This document shows positions 16,076 through 23,922 of a DNA stretch of 64,000 bases, piece after piece. Position numbers and translations under genes: made by a program. The notes below the pieces were generated by a model that searched no databases, was not told where the DNA came from, and worked only from the letters and a program-made list of their open reading frames with translations. The stretch is from Algoriphagus boseongensis (GTDB taxonomy: Bacteria > Bacteroidota > Bacteroidia > Cytophagales > Cyclobacteriaceae). The DNA lies in the NCBI RefSeq assembly GCF_004362805.1, contig NZ_SNYF01000008.1, positions 1 to 64,000 of the forward strand, given 5' to 3'. The first letter of the stretch is position 1. Each line of letters starts with the position of its first letter.

Positions 16076-16438
16076 ATGAAAAAGTTAACCTTCATATTTT
16101 CAGCCATGCTATTTGCCATGACTGCCTATTCCCAAGATTTCTTGATGGGACCTAAAGCCAAAAATGCAACGGTTGGAAAGTCCTTTAGCCCTAAAATCAC
16201 CCTTGTCCACGATTCTGCTCCGAGTTCATTGCAAGGCCCGGTAGCTAAAAATTCAGAAGTTTGGATGGGGAAGCCTTCCAAAAAACTAAAAGTAGGATTC
16301 AGAGAGACCATCGATAATCCAAAAGGATTGCAAGCTAAAAATAGTAAGCCTTGGGAGCGAAAAACAAGAATTCCTAATTCTAAGGCGGTGTACGAAGAAC
16401 CAAAATCCATGAAACCCAAGAAGGTTTGGATCCATTAA
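16076..16438 (+). CDS. Small secreted protein with AKN internal repeats
   Basis: A signal peptide (1-19, ending AYSQ) precedes a 100-residue, strongly basic mature chain. Three related units can be aligned: LMGPKAKNATVGKS (near 23-36), LQGPVAKNSEVWMGK (near 52-66) and PKGLQAKNSKPWERK (near 82-96). Their shared core is G-x-x-AKN plus a polar/Trp step. The last residues are rich in Lys, Pro and Trp. No known domain is recognised. The repeats and charge suggest binding to an anionic surface such as DNA, LPS or peptidoglycan, but this is a guess. It has its own promoter and terminator. Confidence 0.75.
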   Translation: MKKLTFIFSAMLFAMTAYSQDFLMGPKAKNATVGKSFSPKITLVHDSAPSSLQGPVAKNSEVWMGKPSKKLKVGFRETIDNPKGLQAKNSKPWERKTRIPNSKAVYEEPKSMKPKKVWIH

Positions 16439-16442
16439 AATA

Positions 16443-16475
16443 AAGAAGCCCGATTCTCATCGGGCTTCATTTTTA
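16443..16475 (+). terminator. Rho-independent terminator, also usable on the minus strand
   Basis: The stem gaagcccga / tcgggcttc (9 bp, 6-nt loop) is followed by ATTTTT on the plus strand and preceded by TAAA. It lies between the convergent AKN-repeat and GroES-like genes, whose stop is at 16473. Confidence 0.8.
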
Positions 16476-16847
16476 TAGGTCATGTTCTCTTTCCAGCATG
16501 AGGATCGCTCCCTGGGAAACGATGTAGTATTTTTCACCTTCATAAATTACCTCGTGGGCTCCAGAAAGTAGAAAAATTGCCAAATCACCTTCTTTTGCCT
16601 GTAGAGGCACGTATTTGACTTTTTCTTCACTATCCATCCACGGCTCGTGATCTTCCACTGGCATAGGAATTGGGTACCCTGGACCTGCTTTGATGATATA
16701 TCCTTGCTGAACTTTTTCCTTTTCCTGAACTCCAGGGGGGAGATAAAGTCCTGAGTCAGTTTTTTCATGTGGCTTCTTTAGTCGGATCAAAACTCGGTCT
16801 CCAACTACGATTAGCTTTTTTAATTTATTATCTGCTGTGAGCTGCAT
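16473..16847 (-). CDS. GroES-like co-chaperonin, unpaired with GroEL
   Basis: The product of about 124 residues has a Cpn10 fold: LIVVGDRVLIRLKKPHEKTDSGLYLPP (two consecutive pieces of it match the GroES entry strand and mobile loop) and a C-terminal GDLAIFLLSGAHEVIYEGEKY block. Between them is an extra segment, GYPIPMPVEDHEPWMDSEEK (near 59-78), that ordinary 95-residue GroES lacks. I chose the ATG at 16845-16847 (MQLTADNK); a TTG seven codons upstream is the alternative. No groEL is adjacent, so it is probably a second, specialised GroES paralogue beside dnaK. Confidence 0.82.
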   Translation of the reverse strand: MQLTADNKLKKLIVVGDRVLIRLKKPHEKTDSGLYLPPGVQEKEKVQQGYIIKAGPGYPIPMPVEDHEPWMDSEEKVKYVPLQAKEGDLAIFLLSGAHEVIYEGEKYYIVSQGAILMLEREHDL

Positions 16848-16900
16848 AAAAATTGAAGTGTCTTTCAAGTGAATCGTTTATCTGGACTATAGGGCTAGGA

Positions 16901-16934
16901 AAATAAACGGCACCTGTTTTTCAACAGATGCCGA
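16901..16934 (-). terminator. Rho-independent terminator of dnaK
   Basis: Stem arms cggcacctgt and acagatgccg pair over ten positions with one mismatch. The minus-strand continuation is TTTATTTT. It lies 21 nt past the dnaK stop. Confidence 0.8.
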
Positions 16935-16954
16935 CCTATTTGGTTTAGTTTACC

Positions 16955-18868
16955 TTATTTTTTGTCTTCGCTAACCTCTTCATAGTCTACGTCAGAAACT
17001 CCGTCTCCGGAAGTACCTGAATTAGCTTCTGCGTCAGGTCCTGGTTGAGCTCCAGCGCCTTGAGTAGCGTTATACATTTCTGTGGATGCAGCTTCCCATG
17101 CTTTGTTCAAATTAGCCATCGCCTCATCGATACCTTCGATGTTTTTGGCTCCGTGAGCTGACTTCAACGCTTCCAAAGCAGAATTGATATTTGCCTTGTT
17201 TCCATCCGATAGCTTATCTCCATACTCTTTCAATTGCTTGTCAGTTTGGAAAATCAAACTGTCAGCCTGATTGAGCTTTTCGATTTTTTCCTTTTCAGCC
17301 TTATCAGCAGCAGCATTAGCTTCTGCTTCTCTCTTCATTCTTTCGATATCATCTTGAGAAAGACCTGAAGAAGCTTCAATCTTAATCTTTTGCTCCTTGC
17401 CAGTTCCCTTGTCTTTAGCAGACACATTTAGGATACCATTGGCATCAATGTCAAAGGTTACTTCGATTTGAGGAACGCCTCTTGGAGCTGGTGGAATGTC
17501 AGACAATTGGAATCTACCGATTGATCTGTTGTCCTTAGCCAATGGTCGCTCTCCCTGAAGTACGTGGATATCTACTGCAGGCTGATTGTCAGCAGCGGTG
17601 GAGAATACCTCTGACTTTTTGGTAGGGATAGTAGTATTAGCTTCGATCAGTTTGGTAAATACTCCGCCCATGGTTTCGATACCCAAGGAAAGAGGAGTCA
17701 CGTCCAAAAGAAGTACGTCTTTTACCTCACCAGTCAAAACACCACCTTGAATAGCAGCACCAATTGCTACCACTTCGTCAGGGTTTACACCTTTGGAAGG
17801 TTTCTTTCCGAAGAACTTCTCTACCTCTTCCTGAATTTTAGGAATACGGGTAGATCCACCAACCAAGATGACTTCGTCGATATCAGCAGCGCTAAGGCCA
17901 GCGTCCTTTAGAGCCTTAGCACAAGGCTCCATTGATCTTCTTACCAAAGTTTCTGAAAGCTGCTCAAACTTGGCTCTACTTAGATTTCTCACTAAGTGCT
18001 TTGGCCCAGTCTGTGTTGCTGTGATATAAGGCAAGTTGATCTCAGTAGAAGCAGAGCTTGACAACTCGATTTTAGCCTTTTCAGCAGCTTCCTTCAGACG
18101 CTGAAGTGCCATTGGGTCTTTTCTCAAGTCAATTTGCTCCTCAGCTTGGAATTCAGCGGCCAACCAGTCGATGATTACTTGGTCGAAGTCATCACCACCC
18201 AAGTGAACATCACCGTTTGTGGATTTTACTTCGAATACCCCATCGCCTAGTTCCAAGATTGAAATATCGAATGTACCACCACCAAGGTCATACACCGCTA
18301 TTTTCATGTCCTGGTTTTTCTTGTCCATGCCATAAGCCAAAGCTGCGGCAGTAGGTTCGTTGATGATACGCTTTACTTCCAAACCTGCGATTTGTCCAGC
18401 TTCTTTGGTTGCTTGACGCTCAGCATCATTGAAGTATGCAGGTACAGTGATGACAGCTTCGGTTACGGTTTGTCCCAAGAAGTCTTCCGCAGTACTCTTC
18501 ATTTTCTGAAGGATCATGGCAGAAATCTCCTGTGGAGTATAAGATCTGTCGCCAATTCGGATACCTACCGTATCGTTTGGTCCTTGTTCTACTTTATAGG
18601 AAGCATGTTTTTTCTCCTCAGATACTTCAGAGAATTTCTTTCCCATAAATCTTTTTACTGAGGAAATAGTATTAGCTGGGTTGGTGATAGCCTGACGCTT
18701 TGCAGGGTCACCTACTTTTCGCTCTCCGTTTCCATTGTCCAAGAAAGCCACGATTGATGGCGTGGTTCTTCTTCCTTCACTGTTTTGGATGACTACAGGC
18801 TCGTTACCCTCCATAACGGCTACGCAGGAGTTGGTGGTACCCAAGTCAATGCCTATAATTTTTCCCAT
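16955..18868 (-). CDS. dnaK: Molecular chaperone DnaK (Hsp70)
   Basis: This 637-residue Hsp70 starts [20 protein letters not shown]. The nucleotide-binding domain shows the phosphate loops [25 protein letters not shown] and [12 protein letters not shown], and the interdomain linker is [19 protein letters not shown]. The substrate domain and helical lid end with a Gly/Ala-rich disordered tail and the conserved C-terminal acid stretch [11 protein letters not shown]. An upstream in-frame ATG (18931) would add 21 residues with no homology to DnaK, so I use 18868. dnaJ and grpE are not adjacent. The upstream region carries an unusual cluster of TGACA/TGTCA motifs. Confidence 0.98.
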   Translation of the reverse strand: MGKIIGIDLGTTNSCVAVMEGNEPVVIQNSEGRRTTPSIVAFLDNGNGERKVGDPAKRQAITNPANTISSVKRFMGKKFSEVSEEKKHASYKVEQGPNDTVGIRIGDRSYTPQEISAMILQKMKSTAEDFLGQTVTEAVITVPAYFNDAERQATKEAGQIAGLEVKRIINEPTAAALAYGMDKKNQDMKIAVYDLGGGTFDISILELGDGVFEVKSTNGDVHLGGDDFDQVIIDWLAAEFQAEEQIDLRKDPMALQRLKEAAEKAKIELSSSASTEINLPYITATQTGPKHLVRNLSRAKFEQLSETLVRRSMEPCAKALKDAGLSAADIDEVILVGGSTRIPKIQEEVEKFFGKKPSKGVNPDEVVAIGAAIQGGVLTGEVKDVLLLDVTPLSLGIETMGGVFTKLIEANTTIPTKKSEVFSTAADNQPAVDIHVLQGERPLAKDNRSIGRFQLSDIPPAPRGVPQIEVTFDIDANGILNVSAKDKGTGKEQKIKIEASSGLSQDDIERMKREAEANAAADKAEKEKIEKLNQADSLIFQTDKQLKEYGDKLSDGNKANINSALEALKSAHGAKNIEGIDEAMANLNKAWEAASTEMYNATQGAGAQPGPDAEANSGTSGDGVSDVDYEEVSEDKK

Positions 18869-19299
18869 GATTATATATGTTTTTGTGTTTTCAGTTTGAA
18901 TACATTCCCCTTTCTTCAATGGATGTGCCATAGGGGATTTTTAAGGATTTGGTGTCAGTTTGTCAGGAATTATGGCTCATTCGCTTGAGATAAAAATCAG
19001 ATTTGTCATTTTTCCTCCTGAATTCAGAGTTTGCTTTGACATGTTTTTGTCAGAGTATTTTAGGAGATGCAACCTCAACTGCTCTTTGGTCATCTAGTGA
19101 GGTATGGGACTTTTTTCATCCAAGGTAAATCAGGAGAGAGCTAGGTGGCTTGCTGTCATTGGGTTTGGCTTTCTTGTCATGGCAGTTGTTGAAAACATCG
19201 ATTTCACCTCTTTTTTCTCTCAATGCATTTATGCTTTTACTTCTGGTAATTTTCTCCCCTTTGGCTAATCTTCAGGAGATATTAGTCTAATTTTGGGCT
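18869..19299. other. dnaK upstream region with clustered TGTCA motifs
   Basis: The divergent gap between dnaK and the MOSC gene has no clear gene. TGTCA occurs at 18953, 18961, 19004, 19048, 19154 and 19175, and TGACA at 19037; the 19037-19041 / 19048-19052 pair makes an inverted repeat with a 6-nt spacer. Chance would give less than one copy per strand in this length. These may be regulator sites for heat-shock control. A 54-codon frame at 19104-19268 with one hydrophobic stretch has no ribosome-binding site and no recognisable family, so I do not call it. Confidence 0.45.
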
Positions 19300-20106
19300 A
19301 TGGAAAAGGAATTGGTTGTACAGGATATTTTTATTTATCCCATCAAGTCTCTTGGAGGGATTCGCTTGGAAAGTGCCAAAGTGGAGGAAAAAGGCTTTCA
19401 ATATGATCGCCGTTGGATGTTGGTAGATCATTCCGGAATGTTTGTTTCACAGCGGACTTATCCTCAATTGGCTCTTTTGGGTGTGAAAATTCTTCAAGAC
19501 CAGCTGGAGGTTTTTCATAAACAGAATATTTCCTATCAGTTGACCTTTCCTATGGATAGAGCTACCGGACCAGAAATGGAAGTGACTGTTTGGGATGATC
19601 AGGTTTTGGCAAAAATAGTAGATCCAAAAGTTTCCAAATGGTTTTCTGATTTTTTAGGATTTGAAGTTCATTTGGTAGTAATGCCTGAAAATTCACACCG
19701 AAAGGTTGATCCTCGCTACGCGGTACAGGGTGAGTCAGTAAGTTTTGCAGATGGCATGCCCTATTTGATAATCGGTGAGGCTTCTTTGGAGGATTTGAAT
19801 TCCAAATTGGAAACTCCAGTGCCTATGGACCGATTCCGTCCAAATATCGTTTTCTCAGGAGGGGTTGCTTTTTCTGAAGATGGATTTAAAAAAATAACCA
19901 TTGGAGAAGTTTCTTTTCAAGTAATAAAACCTTGTGCTCGATGTGTACTCACTACGGTAGACCAGCAAACAGGGGAGCAAGGAAAAGAGCCTTTAAAAAC
20001 CTTGGCGAGCTATCGAACCCAAAACAACAAAGTTTATTTCGGACAAAATATGGTTGCTCTTCATAAGGGTATTGTTTCTCAAGGTGATTTCCTAAAAACT
20101 GTATGA
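19300..20106 (+). CDS. MOSC domain protein (YcbX/MOSC_N type)
   Basis: The 268-residue protein has an N-terminal MOSC beta barrel (VQDIFIYPIKSLGGI, residues 6-20, then RRWMLVD near 37-43) and a MOSC domain. The catalytic-type cysteine is in IKPCARCVLTTVDQQTG (near 216-232). MOSC proteins use a conserved cysteine for sulfur transfer or act with molybdenum cofactor, as in YcbX/mARC reductases. No electron-transfer ferredoxin domain is fused here, unlike E. coli YcbX. The stop overlaps the next gene by 4 nt. Confidence 0.88.
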   Translation: MEKELVVQDIFIYPIKSLGGIRLESAKVEEKGFQYDRRWMLVDHSGMFVSQRTYPQLALLGVKILQDQLEVFHKQNISYQLTFPMDRATGPEMEVTVWDDQVLAKIVDPKVSKWFSDFLGFEVHLVVMPENSHRKVDPRYAVQGESVSFADGMPYLIIGEASLEDLNSKLETPVPMDRFRPNIVFSGGVAFSEDGFKKITIGEVSFQVIKPCARCVLTTVDQQTGEQGKEPLKTLASYRTQNNKVYFGQNMVALHKGIVSQGDFLKTV

Positions 20107-21041
20107 TTAGCAAGAGATTTTACAGGCTAATTGCCTTATGGGTTCTTGCAGAGACTTTTTTGGGAGGCTTATTGCATGCCTTTCGAATTCCCCTGGCAGG
20201 AGTTTTTATTGCTTGTTTTTCGGCTTTGTTCATTTCTTTGATATATACAGTTACGGGAAGTTCAAAGAAGGTACTTCATGCGACAGTTATCGTATTGATT
20301 TTCAAAATGATTCTAAGCCCTCATGCCCCTCTTGGAGCATTTCTTTCAGTTGCCTTGCAGGGGGGATTTGGGGCTATTGCATTGGCAGCTATTCCTTCAA
20401 CCAAAACAGCTCGAATGTTAGTCACTGTTTTCGCATACCTACAATCTGCCACGCTCAAATTGATAAGTTTGACGATTTTATTTGGAATGGGTTTTTGGGA
20501 AGCCTTGGATGAATTTATGCTTTCAATAGTTTCCTATTTTCCATTCTTTGCCACAATCTTGAGTGCTAAAAATCTTGTACTTGCCTATTTGGGGATTTAC
20601 CTGCTAAGTGGTGTTATTGCTGGCTGGATGATAGGAAGGGTTACTCTGAATCCGGTAAAGATCAACTTGGATATCGAAGTGAAAAATGGCAGGATCGCTA
20701 AGAAAAAAGGAAGTCTTTTGCAATCTGAGTGGTTGTTGATTGCTGGATTGAGTGCGGTCTATTTTGTTCCAATTTTTCCAGACTCTTTTCGAGAAATGTG
20801 TTTGAGGGCAGCAATAATTCTCACGGCCTGGCATTTGATTTTTGGCCCATTACTCAAAAAGGCCTTGTTCAGGATTCTTGGAATTAGGAAATCTAGCCTA
20901 CTCAGGGAGATCTTATTGATTGAATCTATTTTACCTGAGCTCAGAGAAAATCTAAGCCGCTCTTGGCAAATAGCTTCTACTCAAAATTTGATGAGAAGAA
21001 TTCCGTTTTTTGTCAAGACCTGGCTACAGATGAGTCTCTAA
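20103..21041 (+). CDS. Uncharacterised polytopic membrane protein
   Basis: The 312-residue protein has about seven hydrophobic spans in the N-terminal two thirds (for example near 7-22, 28-48, 57-75, 84-96, 115-135, 163-178 and 208-224). A basic C-terminal tail carries LLREILLIESILPELRENL and an RRIPFFVKTW patch. The first 180 residues resemble the small, Gly/Ala-rich spans of ECF-type transporter S components, but I see no diagnostic motif. It is translationally coupled to the MOSC gene by a 4-nt overlap, so a link to cofactor or sulfur metabolism is possible. Function not assigned. Confidence 0.65.
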   Translation: MISKRFYRLIALWVLAETFLGGLLHAFRIPLAGVFIACFSALFISLIYTVTGSSKKVLHATVIVLIFKMILSPHAPLGAFLSVALQGGFGAIALAAIPSTKTARMLVTVFAYLQSATLKLISLTILFGMGFWEALDEFMLSIVSYFPFFATILSAKNLVLAYLGIYLLSGVIAGWMIGRVTLNPVKINLDIEVKNGRIAKKKGSLLQSEWLLIAGLSAVYFVPIFPDSFREMCLRAAIILTAWHLIFGPLLKKALFRILGIRKSSLLREILLIESILPELRENLSRSWQIASTQNLMRRIPFFVKTWLQMSL

Positions 21042-21053
21042 GATTATTTTTTC

Positions 21054-22079
21054 TTAGTTAAACTCTTTGACAGTTTGGATAAATACCTTAACCATTTCGG
21101 GATCAATATCCGGATAGACTCCATGTCCGAGGTTGGCTATATGTCTTTTTCCACGAAACTGTTCCATCATTTCTTGGGTTGCTGCTCTGACCTGCTCAGG
21201 ATTTCCGTAAAGTGCTGCAGGATCTAAATTTCCTTGTAGCGTTTTGTTCGGGCCAATCAGTTTATGGGATTCCTCAATTCCCATATTCCAATCCAATCCG
21301 ATTGTTTCGCAGTTTAATTTCCCCATTTCTTCTCTTGCGAAAAAAGCACCCTTTGCAAAAACTGTAACAGGGACTTCTGTTATCGCATCGCAGATTTGAG
21401 AAATGTATTTCAGAGAAAATTCCTGGTATTGCTTTGGTCCCAAAATACCTGCCCAGCTATCAAAGATTTGTACCAAGTCTGCTCCTGCTCGAATTTGAGC
21501 CTTGAGGTAATTGATCGTAGAATCCGTTATTAACTGAAGCAGCTGATGGGAAAAAACAGGATCTCTGTAAAGCATTTCCCTGGATTTCGAAAAAGTTTTG
21601 CTTCCACTTCCTTCGACCATATAGGCAAAAATGGTCCATGGAGCTCCTGCAAATCCTATCAAAGGAACTCTACCATTCAGATTCTTTTTTGTGAGCTGAA
21701 TCGCATCGATCACATATTTCAGATCATTTTCCCCGTCTGCTACCCGGAGTTTTTTGAGATCAGCTTGGCTTCTTACTGTTTGAGGAAACCAAGGTCCCCG
21801 CTTTTCTACCATTTCATAGGGTAATCCCATGGCTTCGGGAATCACCAAAATGTCAGAAAAAATAATGGCAGCATCTACCCCCAAAATATCCACCGGCTGA
21901 ATTGTTACCTCCGCCGCTAATTCCGGTGTTTGAGCCAATTCAATAAATCCACTGACTGATTCTCTAACTGCGCGGTATTCAGGGAGAATTCTTCCAGCCT
22001 GACGCATAAGCCAAACGGGAGTTCTTTCAGTTTTTTCGCCTCGGGCTGCTCTTAGCAGCAAATCATTTTGGAGTTGCAT
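21054..22079 (-). CDS. hemE: Uroporphyrinogen decarboxylase
   Basis: HemE decarboxylates uroporphyrinogen III to coproporphyrinogen III in haem synthesis. Both family signatures are present: [19 protein letters not shown] (near 20-38), with the substrate-binding arginines, and [16 protein letters not shown] (near 142-157). A conserved [15 protein letters not shown] tail completes the (beta/alpha)8 barrel. At 341 residues it has normal length. It is a single-gene unit converging on the plus-strand membrane protein gene, with a 12-nt gap. Confidence 0.98.
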   Translation of the reverse strand: MQLQNDLLLRAARGEKTERTPVWLMRQAGRILPEYRAVRESVSGFIELAQTPELAAEVTIQPVDILGVDAAIIFSDILVIPEAMGLPYEMVEKRGPWFPQTVRSQADLKKLRVADGENDLKYVIDAIQLTKKNLNGRVPLIGFAGAPWTIFAYMVEGSGSKTFSKSREMLYRDPVFSHQLLQLITDSTINYLKAQIRAGADLVQIFDSWAGILGPKQYQEFSLKYISQICDAITEVPVTVFAKGAFFAREEMGKLNCETIGLDWNMGIEESHKLIGPNKTLQGNLDPAALYGNPEQVRAATQEMMEQFRGKRHIANLGHGVYPDIDPEMVKVFIQTVKEFN

Positions 22080-22129
22080 GGCGCAAAGATAAGCGCCAAA
22101 TTTTATTCGGAAGCGCTTCTTTCCAACAT

Positions 22130-22164
22130 AAAAAAGAAGGACCTGATTTCAATCAGGTCCTTCA
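22130..22164 (-). terminator. Rho-independent terminator of the collagen-like lipoprotein gene
   Basis: The stem gaaggacctgatt / aatcaggtccttc (13 bp) is exceptionally strong and is followed on the minus strand by six T residues. It lies 25 nt past the stop at 22190 and 50 nt before hemE. Confidence 0.9.
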
Positions 22165-22189
22165 ATAGGTTTGTCATTAGAATTTAGAA

Positions 22190-22720
22190 TTATTTCTTGG
22201 TTCCTAGCTTGATGAAATCTTTCTCTTCAATGCCGAGAAGTCTGGTGACTCCTTCATAATCCGTCCAATCTATTCTTCCTCCTGCAAAATCAGCAGGGAC
22301 TACTATAAGTCTGAATACTTGATTTTGAGTCCAATCTGGACCCAAAGAAGAGAAGTCAATGGCTCCGTCTAAAAACAAGCGAAAATCAGTTCTGGTAAAA
22401 TCATAATTGTAGACCAAAACTCCGTTGTTGAAAAAGACATTCTGAGGCAATGCTCTCCAAACAGGCTGATTGCTTGAGGTGGTTTCCCACTGTATAAAAG
22501 CAAGAACTACATCGCTTTGGACAATAGCCGGATCGAAATCAAAAATAGATTCGTATCCGTTTTGAGAGGTGAAGTCAACTTCTACTTCGAATGCTTCCCC
22601 TACAATGGTGACACCAGGTTCACCTTCTGGACCTTGAGGACCTGGAGGGCCAATTGGGCCTTCACATGCCTGAAAAGCCAATAGGCCGATCAGTGCAAAA
22701 ATGCTTAGATATCTGTTCAT
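22190..22720 (-). CDS. Lipoprotein with short collagen-like Gly-x-y segment
   Basis: The start MNRYLSIFALIGLLAFQACEG gives a lipoprotein signal with the lipobox FQAC (Cys19). It is followed directly by GPIGPPGPQGPEGEPG, five collagen-type Gly-x-y triplets rich in proline. The remaining 140 residues are a beta-rich domain (DFDPAIVQSDVVLAFIQWE..., FDFTRTDFRLFLDG-like strands). The longer reading frame from 22759 adds 13 residues without a signal, so I start at 22720. Lipoproteins with this short collagen tag are common in Bacteroidota and of unknown role. Attachment to the outer membrane is inferred from the lipobox. Confidence 0.78.
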   Translation of the reverse strand: MNRYLSIFALIGLLAFQACEGPIGPPGPQGPEGEPGVTIVGEAFEVEVDFTSQNGYESIFDFDPAIVQSDVVLAFIQWETTSSNQPVWRALPQNVFFNNGVLVYNYDFTRTDFRLFLDGAIDFSSLGPDWTQNQVFRLIVVPADFAGGRIDWTDYEGVTRLLGIEEKDFIKLGTKK

Positions 22721-22800
22721 AGTTGGAATAGTTTGTTCCTTTTCCACGGCAGGTATCATGCCAAGGTTATCTTTTGTTTTGGTTAATAAACCTTAAAAGC

Positions 22801-23316
22801 CTAATCCTTTACTGGTGCAATTACCTGAACTTCTGATTCAGAGATGATTTTATCGATAAAAATTCCAGACAGCTCAACTTGATTTTTCTTGGCAAATTCC
22901 TCGATTTGAGCTTTTACTTTGGCTGGACTTGGCATCACCCACTTGTTAGCTGTAATGGTAGCTTGGATATATTTTTTTTCTGAAAAAGTTTTTCCTTCCA
23001 AGTCCCCAGTTGCAAAAGGTAGATTGAGACCAACAAAAACATTCATGGTGTCCAATTTGCCAGCTGGTTCGATATAATAGATGGTATGAATTTTTGTCCC
23101 GGGATTCAAGGTCTTAAGGGATTCAATGGACTTGAACGTTTCCTCCAATTTGGGATCCTGAGGAATTCCGATAAAGGTTTTTCCAGCCATTGTCTCTGGA
23201 GAACTTTCTATCAAAATCATCTCAATGGGAGTATTTCCTCCTAGCTGATTGAAGAAATAAAATCCTGCAAAACCCAGAAACAACAAGAAAATTAAAATGA
23301 ACCCAAGTTTTTTCAT
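22801..23316 (-). CDS. Membrane-anchored protein with possible GyrI-like domain
   Basis: This 171-residue protein has a single N-terminal membrane anchor (residues 5-26, FILIFLLFLGFAGFYFF). A soluble domain with alternating strands and helices follows: KTFIGIPQDPKLEETF, IHTIYYIEPAGKLDTMNVFVG, ANKWVMPSPAKVKAQIEEF. That order recalls the GyrI/SHS2 small-molecule-binding fold fused to a membrane anchor, but similarity is judged by eye only. It is 3 nt upstream of the 23320-23901 barrel gene's stop, so the two are co-transcribed. Confidence 0.6.
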   Translation of the reverse strand: MKKLGFILIFLLFLGFAGFYFFNQLGGNTPIEMILIESSPETMAGKTFIGIPQDPKLEETFKSIESLKTLNPGTKIHTIYYIEPAGKLDTMNVFVGLNLPFATGDLEGKTFSEKKYIQATITANKWVMPSPAKVKAQIEEFAKKNQVELSGIFIDKIISESEVQVIAPVKD

Positions 23317-23319
23317 GCC

Positions 23320-23901
23320 CTAAAATAAGTAGCGAACCCCAATTCCTCCTTGACCTCTCATATTGATTCTGTCAATTAATTCTACGAAAAGCCCAATTTC
23401 TACGAAAACACTGATTGGTGTTTCATCAAAGTAATATTCAGCTCCTCCAAAGACTTCAGGGCCAAAATCAAAATTGGTTCTTTCTTCCTCCAAAAAAGGA
23501 CCGGACTGAATGGGATTGGGTTGATAGGCGTAGGTCACCCGAGTTGTTCTGATTTGAGCTCCTGCGCCGGCATAGCCAAGAAGATATCCCTGTTCAATGT
23601 CAAACATATCGGTGATGTCTTCATGCAAAGCCATCCTGAAATTCAAGGAAATTCCCCGGTCTGCGGTATGGTTTAGGTAAAATGAATTAGAGGAAGGAGG
23701 GTTGTTTTCAAAGGATTTTCTATAGTAATCTCCCTTGTTGACTCCTCCCGAACCTACCATTACTTCAAAAGAAAGGTAGTCATCAAGAAAGTCTTTATAG
23801 GTTAATGAGAAAGGTTCACCAAGACGGACTCCAGCTCCTCTTTCTTGAGCCAAACCCAGAAATGGTAAAAATAAAATCAGCAGGGTAAATCTGAATTTCA
23901 T
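23320..23901 (-). CDS. Small outer-membrane beta-barrel protein
   Basis: A signal peptide (1-18, ending LGLAQ) leads into 175 residues of amphipathic strands, with a terminal GIGVRYLF ending in Phe, the usual outer-membrane assembly signal. Paired aromatic residues alternate as in eight-strand barrels. The middle contains FGPEVFGGAEYYFDETPISVFVEIG, typical of Bacteroidota outer-membrane beta-barrel proteins. Function is unknown. It follows the exporter gene by 21 nt. Confidence 0.78.
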   Translation of the reverse strand: MKFRFTLLILFLPFLGLAQERGAGVRLGEPFSLTYKDFLDDYLSFEVMVGSGGVNKGDYYRKSFENNPPSSNSFYLNHTADRGISLNFRMALHEDITDMFDIEQGYLLGYAGAGAQIRTTRVTYAYQPNPIQSGPFLEEERTNFDFGPEVFGGAEYYFDETPISVFVEIGLFVELIDRINMRGQGGIGVRYLF

Positions 23902-23922
23902 TAGTTATTGGTTTAGTATGCT

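Noticed and set aside
16126..16419. 97-codon minus-strand frame opposite the AKN-repeat gene
   Set aside because: It is the antisense of a gene with a signal peptide, promoter and terminator; its own product looks random.
19104..19268. 54-codon plus-strand frame in the dnaK upstream region, with one hydrophobic stretch
   Set aside because: No ribosome-binding site and no recognisable family; it overlaps the motif cluster and may be chance.
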